Shown here: in pieces, positions 44,866 through 56,143 of the stretch | Position numbering within the stretch: the stretch's first letter is position 1 | Layout of the letters: each line of letters starts with the position of its first letter | Notes under the pieces: generated by a model | Told to the model about the DNA's origin: nothing | What the model saw: only the letters and a program-made list of their open reading frames with translations | Database searches by the model: none | Assembly (NCBI GenBank): GCA_003988855.1 | Contig: QYAI01000138.1 | Span: forward strand, 1-64,000 | DNA: 64,000 nt | DNA from: Arachnopeziza araneosa | Lineage: Eukaryota > Ascomycota > Leotiomycetes > Helotiales > Arachnopezizaceae | Direction: 5' to 3' | Program-made: the position numbers and the translations under genes

Positions 44866-47800
44866 TCAATCCTCATCGATTGACAAGCACCAAGGGTGTT
44901 TGAGTACTTCCTCAATTGTGATCCTTGATGCAACGTCTCTGTCGAGCATCGCGCGGATCAACTCAATGCTGTTGTCACTCATAACATACGGAACACGGAG
45001 GTCACGATCCATAATCTCATCTATACTGTAGAATGGGTTCTCCTTGTAGACAATGGTGTAGAGGAGGATGCCGAGTGCCCAAACATCTTGCTCTTTGCCA
45101 CGGTAAGGCTTCCCGGCCAGAACTTCTGGTGCTGCATAATCTATTGTAATGTTAGAAGGTTATTGAGAAGTTCAGGATAGTTTACAGACCAATAGTTCCC
45201 ACAAAGACGTCAAAGGGACCATTTTTGATATATGCGGCGCTTCCGAAATCAATCAGTTTGATGTTTCCTTCTCCGTCCAAGACCACATTCTCATCCTTGA
45301 CATCACGATGAACCACAAGAGCTTTTATATGCAAATGGAAGATAGCCCTTGCGACTTGAACAAAGATGCTCCTGCATTCAGCCTCCTCCATATTTACTCG
45401 AAGTTCGATGTAATCAAATAGGTCCATGCCAGGAAGGCCATGTGGGATCATCTCAATATAGTAATTGACGTCGTCTTCAAAGAAGTCTACCATTTCAACA
45501 ATATTTGGATGCTTGAGGCCATCGCGCCTTAAATAATCCAAAACGTGGATTTCCAGTGGTACGGTTCCTAGTCTTCGATCTCGAGTCCAAGTATCAACCA
45601 AAATGCGACGTTTAGTTACGTACTTGAGTACCATTTTACGGTTGCCGTTCTTCTTATATCGTGCAAGTTTCACCTGGCCGTACGCACCTTGGCCCATCTC
45701 TTCAAGAATCACAAAATCATCAATAGTCTTCTTGTGCTCTGGCTCAATTATCTCGGGGATGACTTCAATTTTCGTCTCCTTCGGAGGTGTTCGGTCACGT
45801 CCTATCAACTTCGCAGCAGTCTTCTTTGCCGCTTCTTTAAGTTGAGCAGTCAACAAAGAAGCGTGAGACTGCTCTTTCTTTGGCTCTTCATCTGACTCAA
45901 TCTCAATAGGACTGGCCATCTCTGTTTGACCTGGAGATGGTTGGTGGAGAGGGGTCTGAGCACCAGACAGCAGAGGCGACGCTGCACCCAAGAGTGATCC
46001 CGCGGCATGAATATGTCGTGAATATGTAATCCAAAGAGCAAAGACAAGCTCTGAGGATATCTCGGGTTTTGCTGAAGAATGTCCTTCCTCCTCAGCAATA
46101 ACATGCTCATCATAGGCTGGAGGACCCGTGTCCGACTTGACAACTCTTAGCTGCGCATCGATCTTGATCTCCGATCCATCTCTATGTCTCGCTGGCAGGC
46201 CATCAGGTTTCAAGAAGTAAGCAGCTGCATCCGGTTTACCATCGTGTAGAGCCAAAATTGCTCGAGCCCGCCGAAAGCTATGCTCGGGAATTACAATCCC
46301 ATCTCTGAGTTGAACTCCGTCATTTTCCACGAGCGTGTTTAAGATGCGGTCGAAATCAGGTATGAGAGCTGAGATGTTTTTACCATCAGGTTTTTCTTGA
46401 CCAAAGAGAGCCGCTGAAAACACAGAGTTCGAGCTCGTAATTTCAAGAGTCTTGGAGGATAGAACCATGATCCCGGCTATGTGGGGGAAACTGGATATTC
46501 TCAGGTCCGTCGCACAATCTGGTACCCGCTCGATTATACAGGGGATATTAACGCGCCCAGAGTTACGTGAGGTGAAGTATTTCAGTTTGTCGAGTTCGGC
46601 ATAGTCAACTTCATCCGACTTTCCATCGATTCCTTGTCGAGGTATCCGTGGGAGAAGCTTTCCAACATCCATCCCAATTCGAGCAGCATTCTCTCCCCAT
46701 ATAGAAATTGTAGAGCCTGTAACCTTAGTAACCCTCGCGTCAGCATCCAAACTGATGACCGCAACATCTTCGTGGATCTCTTCGAGAACCCAGATCAGAC
46801 CTCCTCTTTTTTCTTTAACCCATAGACTTGCCGATCCAGTAGCACCATTCCGTTTTTGAATCGGAACAACATCTCCGCACAATAACACCCCCCGAGACTT
46901 GTTATTTGCGTGATGTGGTCCACCTCTAGCAGCCTTTCTACTAGCAACTAGACTAGACCCAGCACCATCGTCTGTTTGTGCTCTGCGAGGTTTATTCTGT
47001 TGCTGTCGTGAGTTTGGTCTACTGAGTAGACTTGCTGTAACCCCTGACTTTCCAAGCAGAAAAGACGTGCTTGAAGCGGAAGAGGCTCGCTGACCAGGAC
47101 TCTCGGGTGGCGGCGATGACTTAGGCGTCTGCTTGCCAGGTCCAGGAGCCGGCGCGGGTCCAGGTTGACCCAGTTTCTCCTCCAGCCATGCACGCCGCTC
47201 TTCTCGAACCACTTCCATAATGCCCATCTTCCTGACCTCTGCCTTTGTAACTCCAAATACAAGACATGCCAGATCATTAGCAGCTAAGATGGTGTATGGA
47301 GCGGTGCATTCAGTGGTAAATATCGCTTGCGCCGCTGGAGCCCACCTGCTGGAATGGCCATGCACAGCAGGTCCGAGGGGATGGGGCGTAGAAATAGCAA
47401 ACGAGCCAACCAAGGACGAGGGAATAGTAGGTGATAGTGATTGATCTTGAAAATTGTCACCAGTGATATATGGTTGTGCTAGTGCATCCATGAGTGTGTT
47501 TTGTAGAGATAAAGGAGCAGTATCAGTGTACGTCCTATGGAGGCTTTGCCTTCGCGTGACCGGTGGCGATGTTTTGGCAGTCGTCCTACTCTCGTTGGTA
47601 GGAGTTCGCGAGGAAGTTTCAGAATCTGCCGAAGGTACTGCAGCCGGCTCATCTTTCATATCAATTTTTCTTGAGTCACTTTCTAAACCCTTTTGGCTTG
47701 AAGCCCCTCGTGTTGATGTTGGTGAGCTAGGAGGACTCTCCAATAACTCCTGCGGGCTCTCCGATCGCGGGATAAAGCTATTGTCAAAAACATTTCCAGA

Positions 47801-48793
47801 ACTCTCCGCTGTTGCTGGTCCTGTCAACGGCCCCGCAAGATGTGATTGGGAAAAGCCGGAAATGTTGTTTGCTCCAACAAGCTTAGCTCGAGCAAGAAGC
47901 TCCAGCATTCCTTGCATTTCTTGATCCCCGCTAACTCGCGCTTGAGCACTTGCAATTCCTGCATTTCCTGGTCCCCATCCTAGCTTCTGAGACATGAATT
48001 CCACCGACCGCTTCAAGACATTCTGCCGATTATGTATAAACTCGTCGGACTGGTGAGCAAACGAGAAGGAATGTAACGACTCGGAAGGGAACCTCTGGAG
48101 ATCTTCGGTAAAATTCAAGGTTGGTGAGGATGGCCCGGATGGTGCTGTCATATCACCAGCATGTGGATTGGGAACTTCGAGAATCATAGAGCTTGAAGGG
48201 GCTACTGACGACTTGCGCGAAGCAGGTTCGGAGGGAAGAGTCGGTGCTCGGAGAGGTTGCTGCCGTATTCTTCTTAGTCCAGAAGTCCCCAGACCATGTT
48301 CATGCTCTGTTGCTATAATGGGTGATCTTGCCACAACTTCAGTCAGCCTTGATGAACAAGTCTTGTCACCGTGTGGGCTTCAGGGAGAACCTGAGCCTCG
48401 TGACAGCTTGACCCCACCAGCAGCCGCTCGAACTCACCTCGAAAATGTGTCATAGTCATTCGGAGCGAGTCCTGCATCGAATGAAAATCGAATTCGACTC
48501 CTATCGGTAGGCGGTGCATGGGCAGCGAGAAGGTTTCCGGTGCTTCTATTCTTGGGAATATGCAAATCGATGGAGGAGGCTCCGGGAGATAGACTCCTCT
48601 TGTTGCGGTCTGGAAAGATAGTGAGGCCTACGCAAGCACCCAAATTAGCGACAGATGGTTAGATAAACTGGGGAAATATGGCCTCGGAGAAAAGCAGTCT
48701 CCCGGAGATCGAGGGACAATTTCTATGGGCGGCGGCAGATGATAAAGGATAAAACCCACCATTATTGGTTTGCGCATCTTCCGGCTCCAGCAT
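44866..48793 (-). CDS. PSK1: PAS-domain Ser/Thr kinase (PSK1/PSK2 type)
   Basis: PAS kinase, a nutrient-responsive Ser/Thr kinase that regulates sugar partitioning and translation in yeast. 1211 residues in four exons: 48760-48793, 48438-48627, 45190-48326 and 44866-45140. The N-terminal 350 residues are disordered. PAS-like modules lie at about 395-460 (IFTTECTAPYTILAANDLAC) and about 590-720. The kinase domain covers about 942-1205: glycine loop GQGAYGQVKL, VVHRDVKDENVVL catalytic loop, LIDFGSAAY (DFG), and, across the last intron, VGTIDYAAPEVLAGKPY. The kinase runs to the C terminus, as in PAS kinases. The 49-bp last intron has an atypical GTCTGT donor; the conserved GTID/YAAPE junction supports it. 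Exon 1 is only 34 nt. Confidence 0.92.
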
Positions 48794-49347
48794 AATTGGA
48801 GACAGACGTCGATGCACAGGATTTGGCAACCAGAAATCCAGGGATTGCCGTAGACTTTGCGGGAAGGAAATAGATGACGCTCTTGAGTGCGGAAGTGTGG
48901 GTAACGAAAAATTCCTGCAAGGCTACGAGGTGGTGCCTCGAGTATACCCGCGCTTACTCTTTCGTGGAGGTATCCGTGTTCCTTCTTAATGAATGGGCCG
49001 TGGTCGGGGCCAATCTAACGGAACATTAAAGGACGATGCTTCAATCAGCCAGTGGTGGACAGGACAGCCAAAAAAGCTTCGGCTCTGCTCCCCTCGCGCC
49101 TAGTGGAAAGGCATGCTGGCACCGGCGTCGAAGATGAGGAGACTGAGGGTATTGATGTCGAACAAGGAAAGTTATCGAGGCTGGTCGGGGATGTTGGTCC
49201 TAGAACACGTGAAAGGATGGATAATGGGTGTTGGGGTGAGGTCGATAGATGGACGTGTCAGCACAAAACGATGCTGTGACGTGTGTGGAGAAATCGATAG
49301 GGTCAGCGTCTGAGCGTCCGAACCCCGCCAAAGGAAATCGTCTTGTT

Positions 49348-49371
49348 GAGAGAGAGAGAGAGAGAGAGAGA
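49348..49371. repeat. (GA)12 microsatellite
   Basis: Perfect GA dinucleotide run upstream of the PAS kinase gene. On the kinase's strand it reads as a CT tract, as found near fungal transcription starts. Confidence 0.9.
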
Positions 49372-51515
49372 CAAGATAAGACCGAGGGAGAGGGATAACA
49401 AGCAGCAGCAGGAGAGCTTCAGGGAGGAAAAGTAGTGGAACGAGCGGAGATAAGGGCCCAGGACGAAGAGTCAAACTGCATTCAGAACAAGCAACACCCT
49501 ACCGCCGACCTTAGGACACCGACAATGCAATTAATTGGCTGGGCGGGATGAATTACCCAAGCCAGCGCTGTCTCCCACCTCGCTTTGAGAAAATTGGCGG
49601 GCGTCATGTGTCCTACTCCCTCTCTTCCATCCTCGAAGTGACATCGGCCTCTCGGTATTTCAGACAGCGGAATCGTCCATGTCCATCGCACCTTTATTTT
49701 CGGACTTTCTTTCGTCGTTTGTGTAGCCGTCATCCCATCTTCATGCAAGCACTCCACCTCTTCTTCTCCCTCGAATCCGATTCCCCTTACTCGAGAACCG
49801 TACCTAGCTAGGCACAAGTACAAAGGGAGACTGCATATTGCGTGCATACAATGTAGGTAATTTTCCACTCTCAAGGTCTTGAAGTACCTGCAGGTGCAAA
49901 CAGGCGCACTGTGCGACTGGCTCCATAGCCGTAAAACGTTTCAGTGCCCCAAAAAGCTGGTTCAACAACCTTCTGGGCGCATTCTTAATGAGTAATGCTT
50001 GTCCGGTTGAGTTGACTTGAAATTCATCTGGGAACCTCAACTATTCTGCTGGTACAGTGGTCGCGTTCCCAATCTAGTTACGCTATCAACATGGAGGCAA
50101 TCCATGGCCCTTTTCTTCGACATGGAAAAAAGAGGCTGAAATCGGCACGGTGCGCGAGCACTAAATTCTACTATTAATACTATACTACAGCAGTAAATAT
50201 CTAGGTAAATAGACTATTTTGGAAATGATCTCTCTTACTAGATTTTATTTCAAATGCATAGATATTTTGATATCTATTTTTGAATTCAAGGTATCTAGAA
50301 TGCCAAAATCGGCCCCTTATTTCCATGCCGAAGAGAACCCTTCACCTGTAAAGACCCCCCTTTCTCCTCGTTTATAGTCCTAGGTACGACATCACGACGA
50401 TTGGGTTTACTTTTAGACTATAGGATCCTTCCCAATAGATTCCACCTGTTCTGGAGTGAGCATGAGGTTTACTATAGCAGCGTCGATGAAACTCTGCTCT
50501 AAGACATTGGGGTCAGCATTTTTCTAATTTCAAAACATGCGCGCCAGTCTTGATTTGAAGTTATCTGAGCAAGCTATTCTAGAGTTGCAAACGGTTTCAA
50601 GGCCCTCGACAGCAACCAGCTCGACGGACAAAACAAGACGAGTATCGACCCAGGGATGCACGGCATCATCACAGCTGCTAAGGTCCACCATGTTGAACAA
50701 GAGCCAAGGTGAAAGGAGGTTGCTCGCTTAATGTCTCTCGTTTGGCAAGGAGTTCCAACACAAGACAGCTTGTTGTGTGGCTTGCACTGCCTGTGTCTTG
50801 AATTCGCCTGATTTTTACAGCCACTGACTGACCACAACTACCCCCCTTGCTTGTCAGGACAAAGTCAACGTCTGTCTGGTGGGATTCGCACGCGACCGAA
50901 CGCAACGCTCCTCTCGGCTGCACGCAGGGTCCTCGCCGTCCTGGTGGTGGGGAAGGATAAGGGGTTGGTTGCCCTTGGGTCAACACGGAAGACTCTCGGG
51001 TGGGACGATATCGGATGGCGGCTGGGGGCAACAAGACTGCGCATTCCAGAACAATGCAAGTCCAGGTCAATCATCCAACGCAGCGTCCAGCAGCTGCAGA
51101 TCGCCTTTCCGGGTTTAGCCACACGATGCGCTGCTCTCAAGCGAGAGGCGAGAGGAACATGAGGAGGCAGGACGATTCTCTGAACAGAAGACCCGTCGGA
51201 CGATGATGAGCTTGCACAGGCACCTCGTGCGCTGGTCAGACATCTTCTCATCGAGTTTCCGCAAATAAGAAGGGGGTCACAGCATCTCCCCTTTTGTCCA
51301 CCTCGAGGTTGAGAATGGGGGTCTCCAAGTGCTTTGAGGCTTGCATCTGGCCTGCACACTAGATTTTCCCTCGGGGCCTGGCCGACGGAGGGAAAGAGCC
51401 AGTCCGCAAACAAAGAAAACGACCGAGAAGGAAGCAGGAGTACGGAGGAGGTAGGTACGACTGACAGTCCATTACTTGTCAGCGGTAACCGACCACGCAG
51501 CTTTCCTTTTTCCCT

Positions 51516-51570
51516 CTTCTTCTTCTTCTTCCTCTTCATCATCTCCCTCTCCCTCTCCCTCTCCCTCTCC
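51516..51570. repeat. Pyrimidine-rich simple repeats (CTT)5 and (CTCCCT)n
   Basis: Adjacent CTT and CTCCCT arrays on the plus strand, 460-510 bases before the F-box gene ATG. They probably lie in the promoter or 5' leader. Confidence 0.85.
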
Positions 51571-52028
51571 TTTGCAATCACGAAATCCGAGTCGAGTATT
51601 GTTCCTGGTGGATGGTCGTGTGAACCCATCAGAAGCGTCCTGCCAGCCCCACGAGATCAGATCGGATCAACCCACCACTATCGCGATAACCTGGCATCCA
51701 CCGCGGGCGATAAGCACCCCTCAACTACTTTTTCGTTGTTTATCGCAGCGACACCGCGCACTTCACCACAAGTCGTCAAACCCCCCTTTGTGGTGAGAAG
51801 ACGTCCTCTCTGTCGTGACATCAACTTTTCCTCCTCTCGCCTTCCAAAGTAGTATGAGCTACTGAACCCCCATGGCTCAACGAGTCGCTTTTCTCTTCTA
51901 AGCCAGCACACACTATTAAAGCATACGATCCTCCTTCCTCGAAGCTTAATTTGCTCGATCCTGCCATTACTAGCCCTCTCCAAACCTCTGCATCCATTGC
52001 GGATTCAATTCATGCCCGCTTGGCAACC

Positions 52029-54155
52029 ATGGCAACTCTGCCAGATTTGATTCTCGAGGCCGAAGGGTCGGCGGCCATGCCAATCGAGCATTCCGAAGCA
52101 ATCCCGATCGAGCAGCCAAAACTCAGAGGTAGAGCGAAGCTTCTGAACGGTCTGCATCGAATCTCGTCCTCTCCTTCTCTCGCACAGTTAGGCCGAAGAC
52201 GAGCCGTCAGCAATCCATACAGTAATAGAGGAACTTTGTCTTGTGTAAGCTTGGCATCTGGGGCCTCCCCACGACAATACGATAACTCGTATTCGTCACA
52301 GTCGTCTGGTGGTGGATTTTCCACCGCGCCCACCTCTGTCCCAAATACGCCGGGTGTCGATACGCCGTTTATCGATGGTCAATTTGCAATCAGAAGAGTC
52401 GAGTGCGGTGGAACGAGCCCTGGCACTTCGACGCCCACAAGCGCCATCCCACAAGAGCTGAGACCATTTGGAAAGGGAGCGATCAGTCCATTCCCAACAC
52501 AGTCAGCCATCCCAGAAATCTTGGAAGATTATTTCTCATTACCCATCGTTTCTGTTCAAGCAGGACGCCGAACAAACTTCGATTTCTGGGGAGAGATGCC
52601 ACATGAAATCAAGCTGTCTATATTTGCCTACCTCAAACCCAAGGAGTTGGTTAGAGCCTCTGCTGCAAGCAAAGACTTCCACAAGACATGCTTTGATGGG
52701 CAACTTTGGACATGTTTCGATGCATCAGAATTCTATAAAGATATTCCAGCCGAATCACTTGCAAAGATTATTGTGGCCGCTGGGCCATTTGTGAAGGACC
52801 TCAATCTGAGAGGGTGTGTGCAGGTTGAACATTACAAACGTGCTGAGGTGGTTGTGAAAGCCTGCAAGAACTTAATCAATGCAACCCTAGAGGGCTGCCG
52901 GAACTTTCAACGCTCGACGCTTCACAGTCTCCTCCGGTCCAATGAGAGGTTGGCAAATCTGAATCTTACAGGTCTGACAGCAGTAACAAACGGTACTTGC
53001 AAGATCATAGCTCAGTCATGTCCCTCACTGGAGACTTTCAATGTTTCTTGGTGCACACATATGGATGCTCGTGGCATCAGAACTATCATTCTAGAGTGCA
53101 AGAAATTGAGGGATCTCAGAGCAGGTGAGGTTAGGGGTTTCAATAACCTCGATCTTGCTCAAGATATTTTTGAGACGAACAATCTAGAAAGACTAGTTAT
53201 GAGCGGCTGTACCGACCTCACTGATGAAGCGCTGCAGACTATGATCGCTGGCCATGAGCCAGAAGTCGACATCCTAAGCGACATTCCAATAGTGCCAGTT
53301 AGGAAACTGCGTCATTTAGACGTCAGTCGATGCAGTCGTTTAAGCAGTGCTGGCGTTAAGATTATGGCGCATCTCGTTCCTGACCTAGAGGGCCTCCAAA
53401 TCAGTGGCTGCACTGCTCTGACTGATGATGGTCTCGCAGACCTCTTGGCTACAACACCTCGCCTCACTCACCTCGACCTAGAGGAACTTGCTGAATTAAG
53501 CAACACTCTACTATCTGAGAATCTAGCCAAAGCCCCCTGCGCTCCGTTCCTTGAGCATCTCTCAATCTCATATTGCGAAAATCTTGGTGACACTGGCATG
53601 CTCCCCGTCATTCGAGCTTGCACGTCTCTTGTCAGTGTCGATATGGATAATACCAAAATTAGCGACCTCGCCCTTGCCGAAGCTGCCGCTATGATACGCA
53701 CTCGCTCTTCCGGCACCACTTGCTCCCGCACTCGTCCTCGCATCGGTCTTCGTCTTGTTGTTTTTGACTGCCAGAATGTCACTTGGACAGGCATACGTGA
53801 AGTCCTTTCGCGTAATTCAGAAGTGAAGAAGCCAGCAGGTGCAGGACAAGGAGCCACATTCCCGACCGAGATTATAAGTTTGAAATGTTTCTACGGCTGG
53901 CAGATGACTGTAGATGAACACTTGAAACGTGTCCTCCGAGGAGATCTTCCTGCTGCAGGCAGATTGGAGAGGAAGTGGGCAGAGTATATGATGGCGAACG
54001 AGGAAGCTGGAGCTGGAGGGGCAGGAGTGAGAAGGAGAAGGAGAAGGGCTAGAGAGGCGCAAATGTTACATGCGGACGAAGAAGAGGGCGGCGTGGGTAT
54101 GGGCGGAATTGGACGGAGGAGAAGGGCCAGGAGCAATGGATGCTCTGTCATGTGA
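52029..54155 (+). CDS. F-box/LRR protein with C-terminal CaaX box
   Basis: Probable substrate receptor of an SCF ubiquitin ligase, 708 residues, intronless. The F-box lies at about 185-230 (FWGEMPHEIKLSIFAYLKPK, then ELVRASAASKDFHKTCFDGQ), followed by leucine-rich repeats of the cysteine-containing (AMN1/GRR1) type from about 260 to 600, e.g. LANLNLTGLTAVTNGTCKII, LETFNVSWCTHMDARGIRTI, LEGLQISGCTALTDDGLADL and LEHLSISYCENLGDTGMLPV. A basic tail (GVRRRRRRAREAQ) precedes the extreme C terminus NGCSVM, a CaaX box with Met, which would favour farnesylation. Vertebrate FBXL2 and FBXL20 are prenylated in the same way. The start is the ATG at 52029 in the context ACCATGG; the frame is open upstream without another ATG. 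Confidence 0.9.
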   Translation: MATLPDLILEAEGSAAMPIEHSEAIPIEQPKLRGRAKLLNGLHRISSSPSLAQLGRRRAVSNPYSNRGTLSCVSLASGASPRQYDNSYSSQSSGGGFSTAPTSVPNTPGVDTPFIDGQFAIRRVECGGTSPGTSTPTSAIPQELRPFGKGAISPFPTQSAIPEILEDYFSLPIVSVQAGRRTNFDFWGEMPHEIKLSIFAYLKPKELVRASAASKDFHKTCFDGQLWTCFDASEFYKDIPAESLAKIIVAAGPFVKDLNLRGCVQVEHYKRAEVVVKACKNLINATLEGCRNFQRSTLHSLLRSNERLANLNLTGLTAVTNGTCKIIAQSCPSLETFNVSWCTHMDARGIRTIILECKKLRDLRAGEVRGFNNLDLAQDIFETNNLERLVMSGCTDLTDEALQTMIAGHEPEVDILSDIPIVPVRKLRHLDVSRCSRLSSAGVKIMAHLVPDLEGLQISGCTALTDDGLADLLATTPRLTHLDLEELAELSNTLLSENLAKAPCAPFLEHLSISYCENLGDTGMLPVIRACTSLVSVDMDNTKISDLALAEAAAMIRTRSSGTTCSRTRPRIGLRLVVFDCQNVTWTGIREVLSRNSEVKKPAGAGQGATFPTEIISLKCFYGWQMTVDEHLKRVLRGDLPAAGRLERKWAEYMMANEEAGAGGAGVRRRRRRAREAQMLHADEEEGGVGMGGIGRRRRARSNGCSVM

Positions 54156-54475
54156 TATGGGAGACGAGAAACATGCTCGGTCAGTTCTGCTTTTAGCGCT
54201 ATTTTATCAGGAGTTTAGAAAGGGCATGGAAAGGGCATGGAATTGGCATGGTTTGGTAGATAGAACTTATTTTGCGGCGTCTCTTGAGAAGATGAACGAG
54301 TTTTTCGGATATGTTAAGTTCTTAGTGGCAATAGGGCCGGAAGGGATGGCTGTATCTATATTTCAGCAGTCGAATTCATTGATTCTACCACTTTCACCAA
54401 ACGACCTGGCATTCTTTTTCAGTTAATCTTGCTACAATCATTCGTATTGACTTCCTTACCTATTTTTAAACTTGC
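54156..54475. other. 3' region of the F-box gene, 320 bp
   Basis: Contains a short local repeat (GGGCATGGAAAGGGCATGGAATTGGCATGG near 54222-54251). No gene seen beyond the convergent small ORF that follows. Confidence 0.4.
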
Positions 54476-54694
54476 CTATTCTTCATCTTCGTCCGGAAGC
54501 GGCATGTTGACGGCTGCCTTGAAGGCTCGCGCGAGCTGTAGCCACCAGTCCAAGTCTTTGTTAGAGGAATACGTTGTCGTGGTCTTTGCGGAGTGTGTTG
54601 ATTGAATTTGGCTGCCATGGCTGGATTGTTCAAATGGCCTAAAGGTAGCTCTGACCGCTGGTTGTTGACCCTTTGACGAGGAGGCAGCTTCCAT
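54476..54694 (-). CDS. Small hypothetical protein, 72 aa
   Basis: Single-exon frame of 72 codons plus stop, starting MEAASSSKGQQPAVRATFRP and ending FKAAVNMPLPDEDEE. Its composition (Ser/Thr/Gln-rich head, a helix-like DLDWWLQLARAFKAAV segment and an acidic tail) is that of a real small soluble protein rather than antisense noise. It converges on the F-box gene. No domain recognised and no function assigned. It could also be a chance ORF. Confidence 0.45.
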   Translation of the reverse strand: MEAASSSKGQQPAVRATFRPFEQSSHGSQIQSTHSAKTTTTYSSNKDLDWWLQLARAFKAAVNMPLPDEDEE

Positions 54695-56143
54695 GATGAG
54701 AGGCTGGGGTTCGGCGACAGGTAGAATATGTGCAAATATAGAGGTTTTCGGGCTTAATATTTCTCGGACCGTTTGATTGAAGTAAGTGCATTTCCTAGCT
54801 AAATATCACCAATGGGATTTGGCCTGCTTTTGTAAGTACCTAATGTTGGTGCCTAACTTCGTTCTGCAGTTGCCTATTAGCTAGTCACAGAGACATAGAG
54901 TACAAACTCCAAGAATTGACTCACCACCTTTATTGAAACCATCTAGGTACAGGTAGCACTAAATTTGGCTTGAACCAAACGTTGCTGTTCATATCACTAC
55001 TCGCTTATCTCTCATTCACATAGATCAACCAGAGACCAACAAACTAGTAAAGAAAGTTAGACGAAGTAACAAGACTTTACTCGTAAAATAGGTGATGGCA
55101 GAGAGTCAAATCCCTAGTACATCAAAACATGCGCGAAAATTGAACGGCAGTCAGATGTAATGTCTACGTTTCATTCGGGGGATTATGGCAATGAGAGTGC
55201 GGGAAAAGAGGTCAAGCGAAGGTATGAATCCTAAACATGATTCGTCCAATCTTTCTTTTTTGACCCAGAGAAGTAAACCGAGATGAAAGTGGGGTGTGTT
55301 GCAAATGCAGTGTGGTTATTGAAATTGTTAGTAGTCATGATTGATAGATATCCGAAGATCAACAGCATTGAAGAGACAACGAAGATTTGCGTCTAATTTT
55401 ATGCTAAATTTATTTCGTTCTCGACGACACTTTTGGAAGTCTGTAGTCTCTTTAAATGGGCGTATCTCATCTTCCAGGCTTATTAAGTAGAATACAGTAT
55501 CCTAATCAATTTACCAAAGGTCTCCTATCTACTACGTTAGCATATTACTACCTTTGTATTTTCATACATAAGGAACGAGTTAAGAATATATCGATAGATC
55601 TATTCATTTCTCTTAATATTATTATGGAAAGGGAAAATTTGGTTTTATTTTTGGTACAGAATCAGTACATCTGTTATCTGCCTTGATGGACATAAGTGAT
55701 GGTCGTTAAAAGTCAGCCAGAAGATGCAAGTTGGAGGTTAGGCTCTCTCTCTCTCTCTTTTCATACTAGCTAAACCTGCTTGATTTCTTTGCTGCTGTTC
55801 TTTATTTGTGCGCAACATGGCTGGATTTGGATAATGTCATTGAACAGTACATGATTATTTGGATGCATTTGGCACCCGTTCGCTATGTGCTCATTGACCT
55901 ATTACTAGAATAAGCACTCGACCAACGAAGTAAATGTTGAGAATTCATGTCTCAAGGTCCATTAGCCTTTGTTAATATGATTTCCAATTGTTGTGATTCG
56001 CTAGTGGCAGCAAGTTTTTGAGAGCCTAAAATGTATAGAAATATTCGCTCCCACCTCGCATCCTCCATAGAGATCACTAAAAAGCTCCTCGAGGTAATCG
56101 CCATGAACTATTGGCTTTTTTATCCCTGAGTTTGATATATATC
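54695..56143. other. Gene-poor AT-rich stretch, about 1.4 kb
   Basis: No supportable gene. It includes an AT-rich block (55390-55680) and a CT tract at about 55743-55758. It adjoins a decayed protease gene and looks like accessory, slowly degrading DNA. Confidence 0.5.

Larger units (their letters stand above)
48794..52028. other. Long non-coding stretch, 3.2 kb
   Basis: No supportable gene between the head-to-head PAS kinase and F-box genes. It holds a (GA)12 tract (49348-49371), an AT-rich block with dense TA steps (about 50150-50310), a CTT array (51516-51530) and a CTCCCT array (51542-51570). Frames here, including a 254-codon minus frame at 50865-51629 made partly of Arg-Glu and Lys repeats, are repeat-driven. 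The 3' 500 bases are pyrimidine-rich, consistent with a long 5' leader of the F-box gene. Confidence 0.55.

Noticed and set aside
50150..50310. AT-rich block with dense TA steps considered as a RIP-mutated transposon fragment
   Set aside because: Too short, no coding remnant and no repeat partner in the window; RIP indices cannot be judged here.
50865..51629. 254-codon minus-strand ORF
   Set aside because: Its N-terminal part is Arg-Glu and Lys runs produced by the CTCCCT and CTT arrays on the other strand; the rest resembles nothing.
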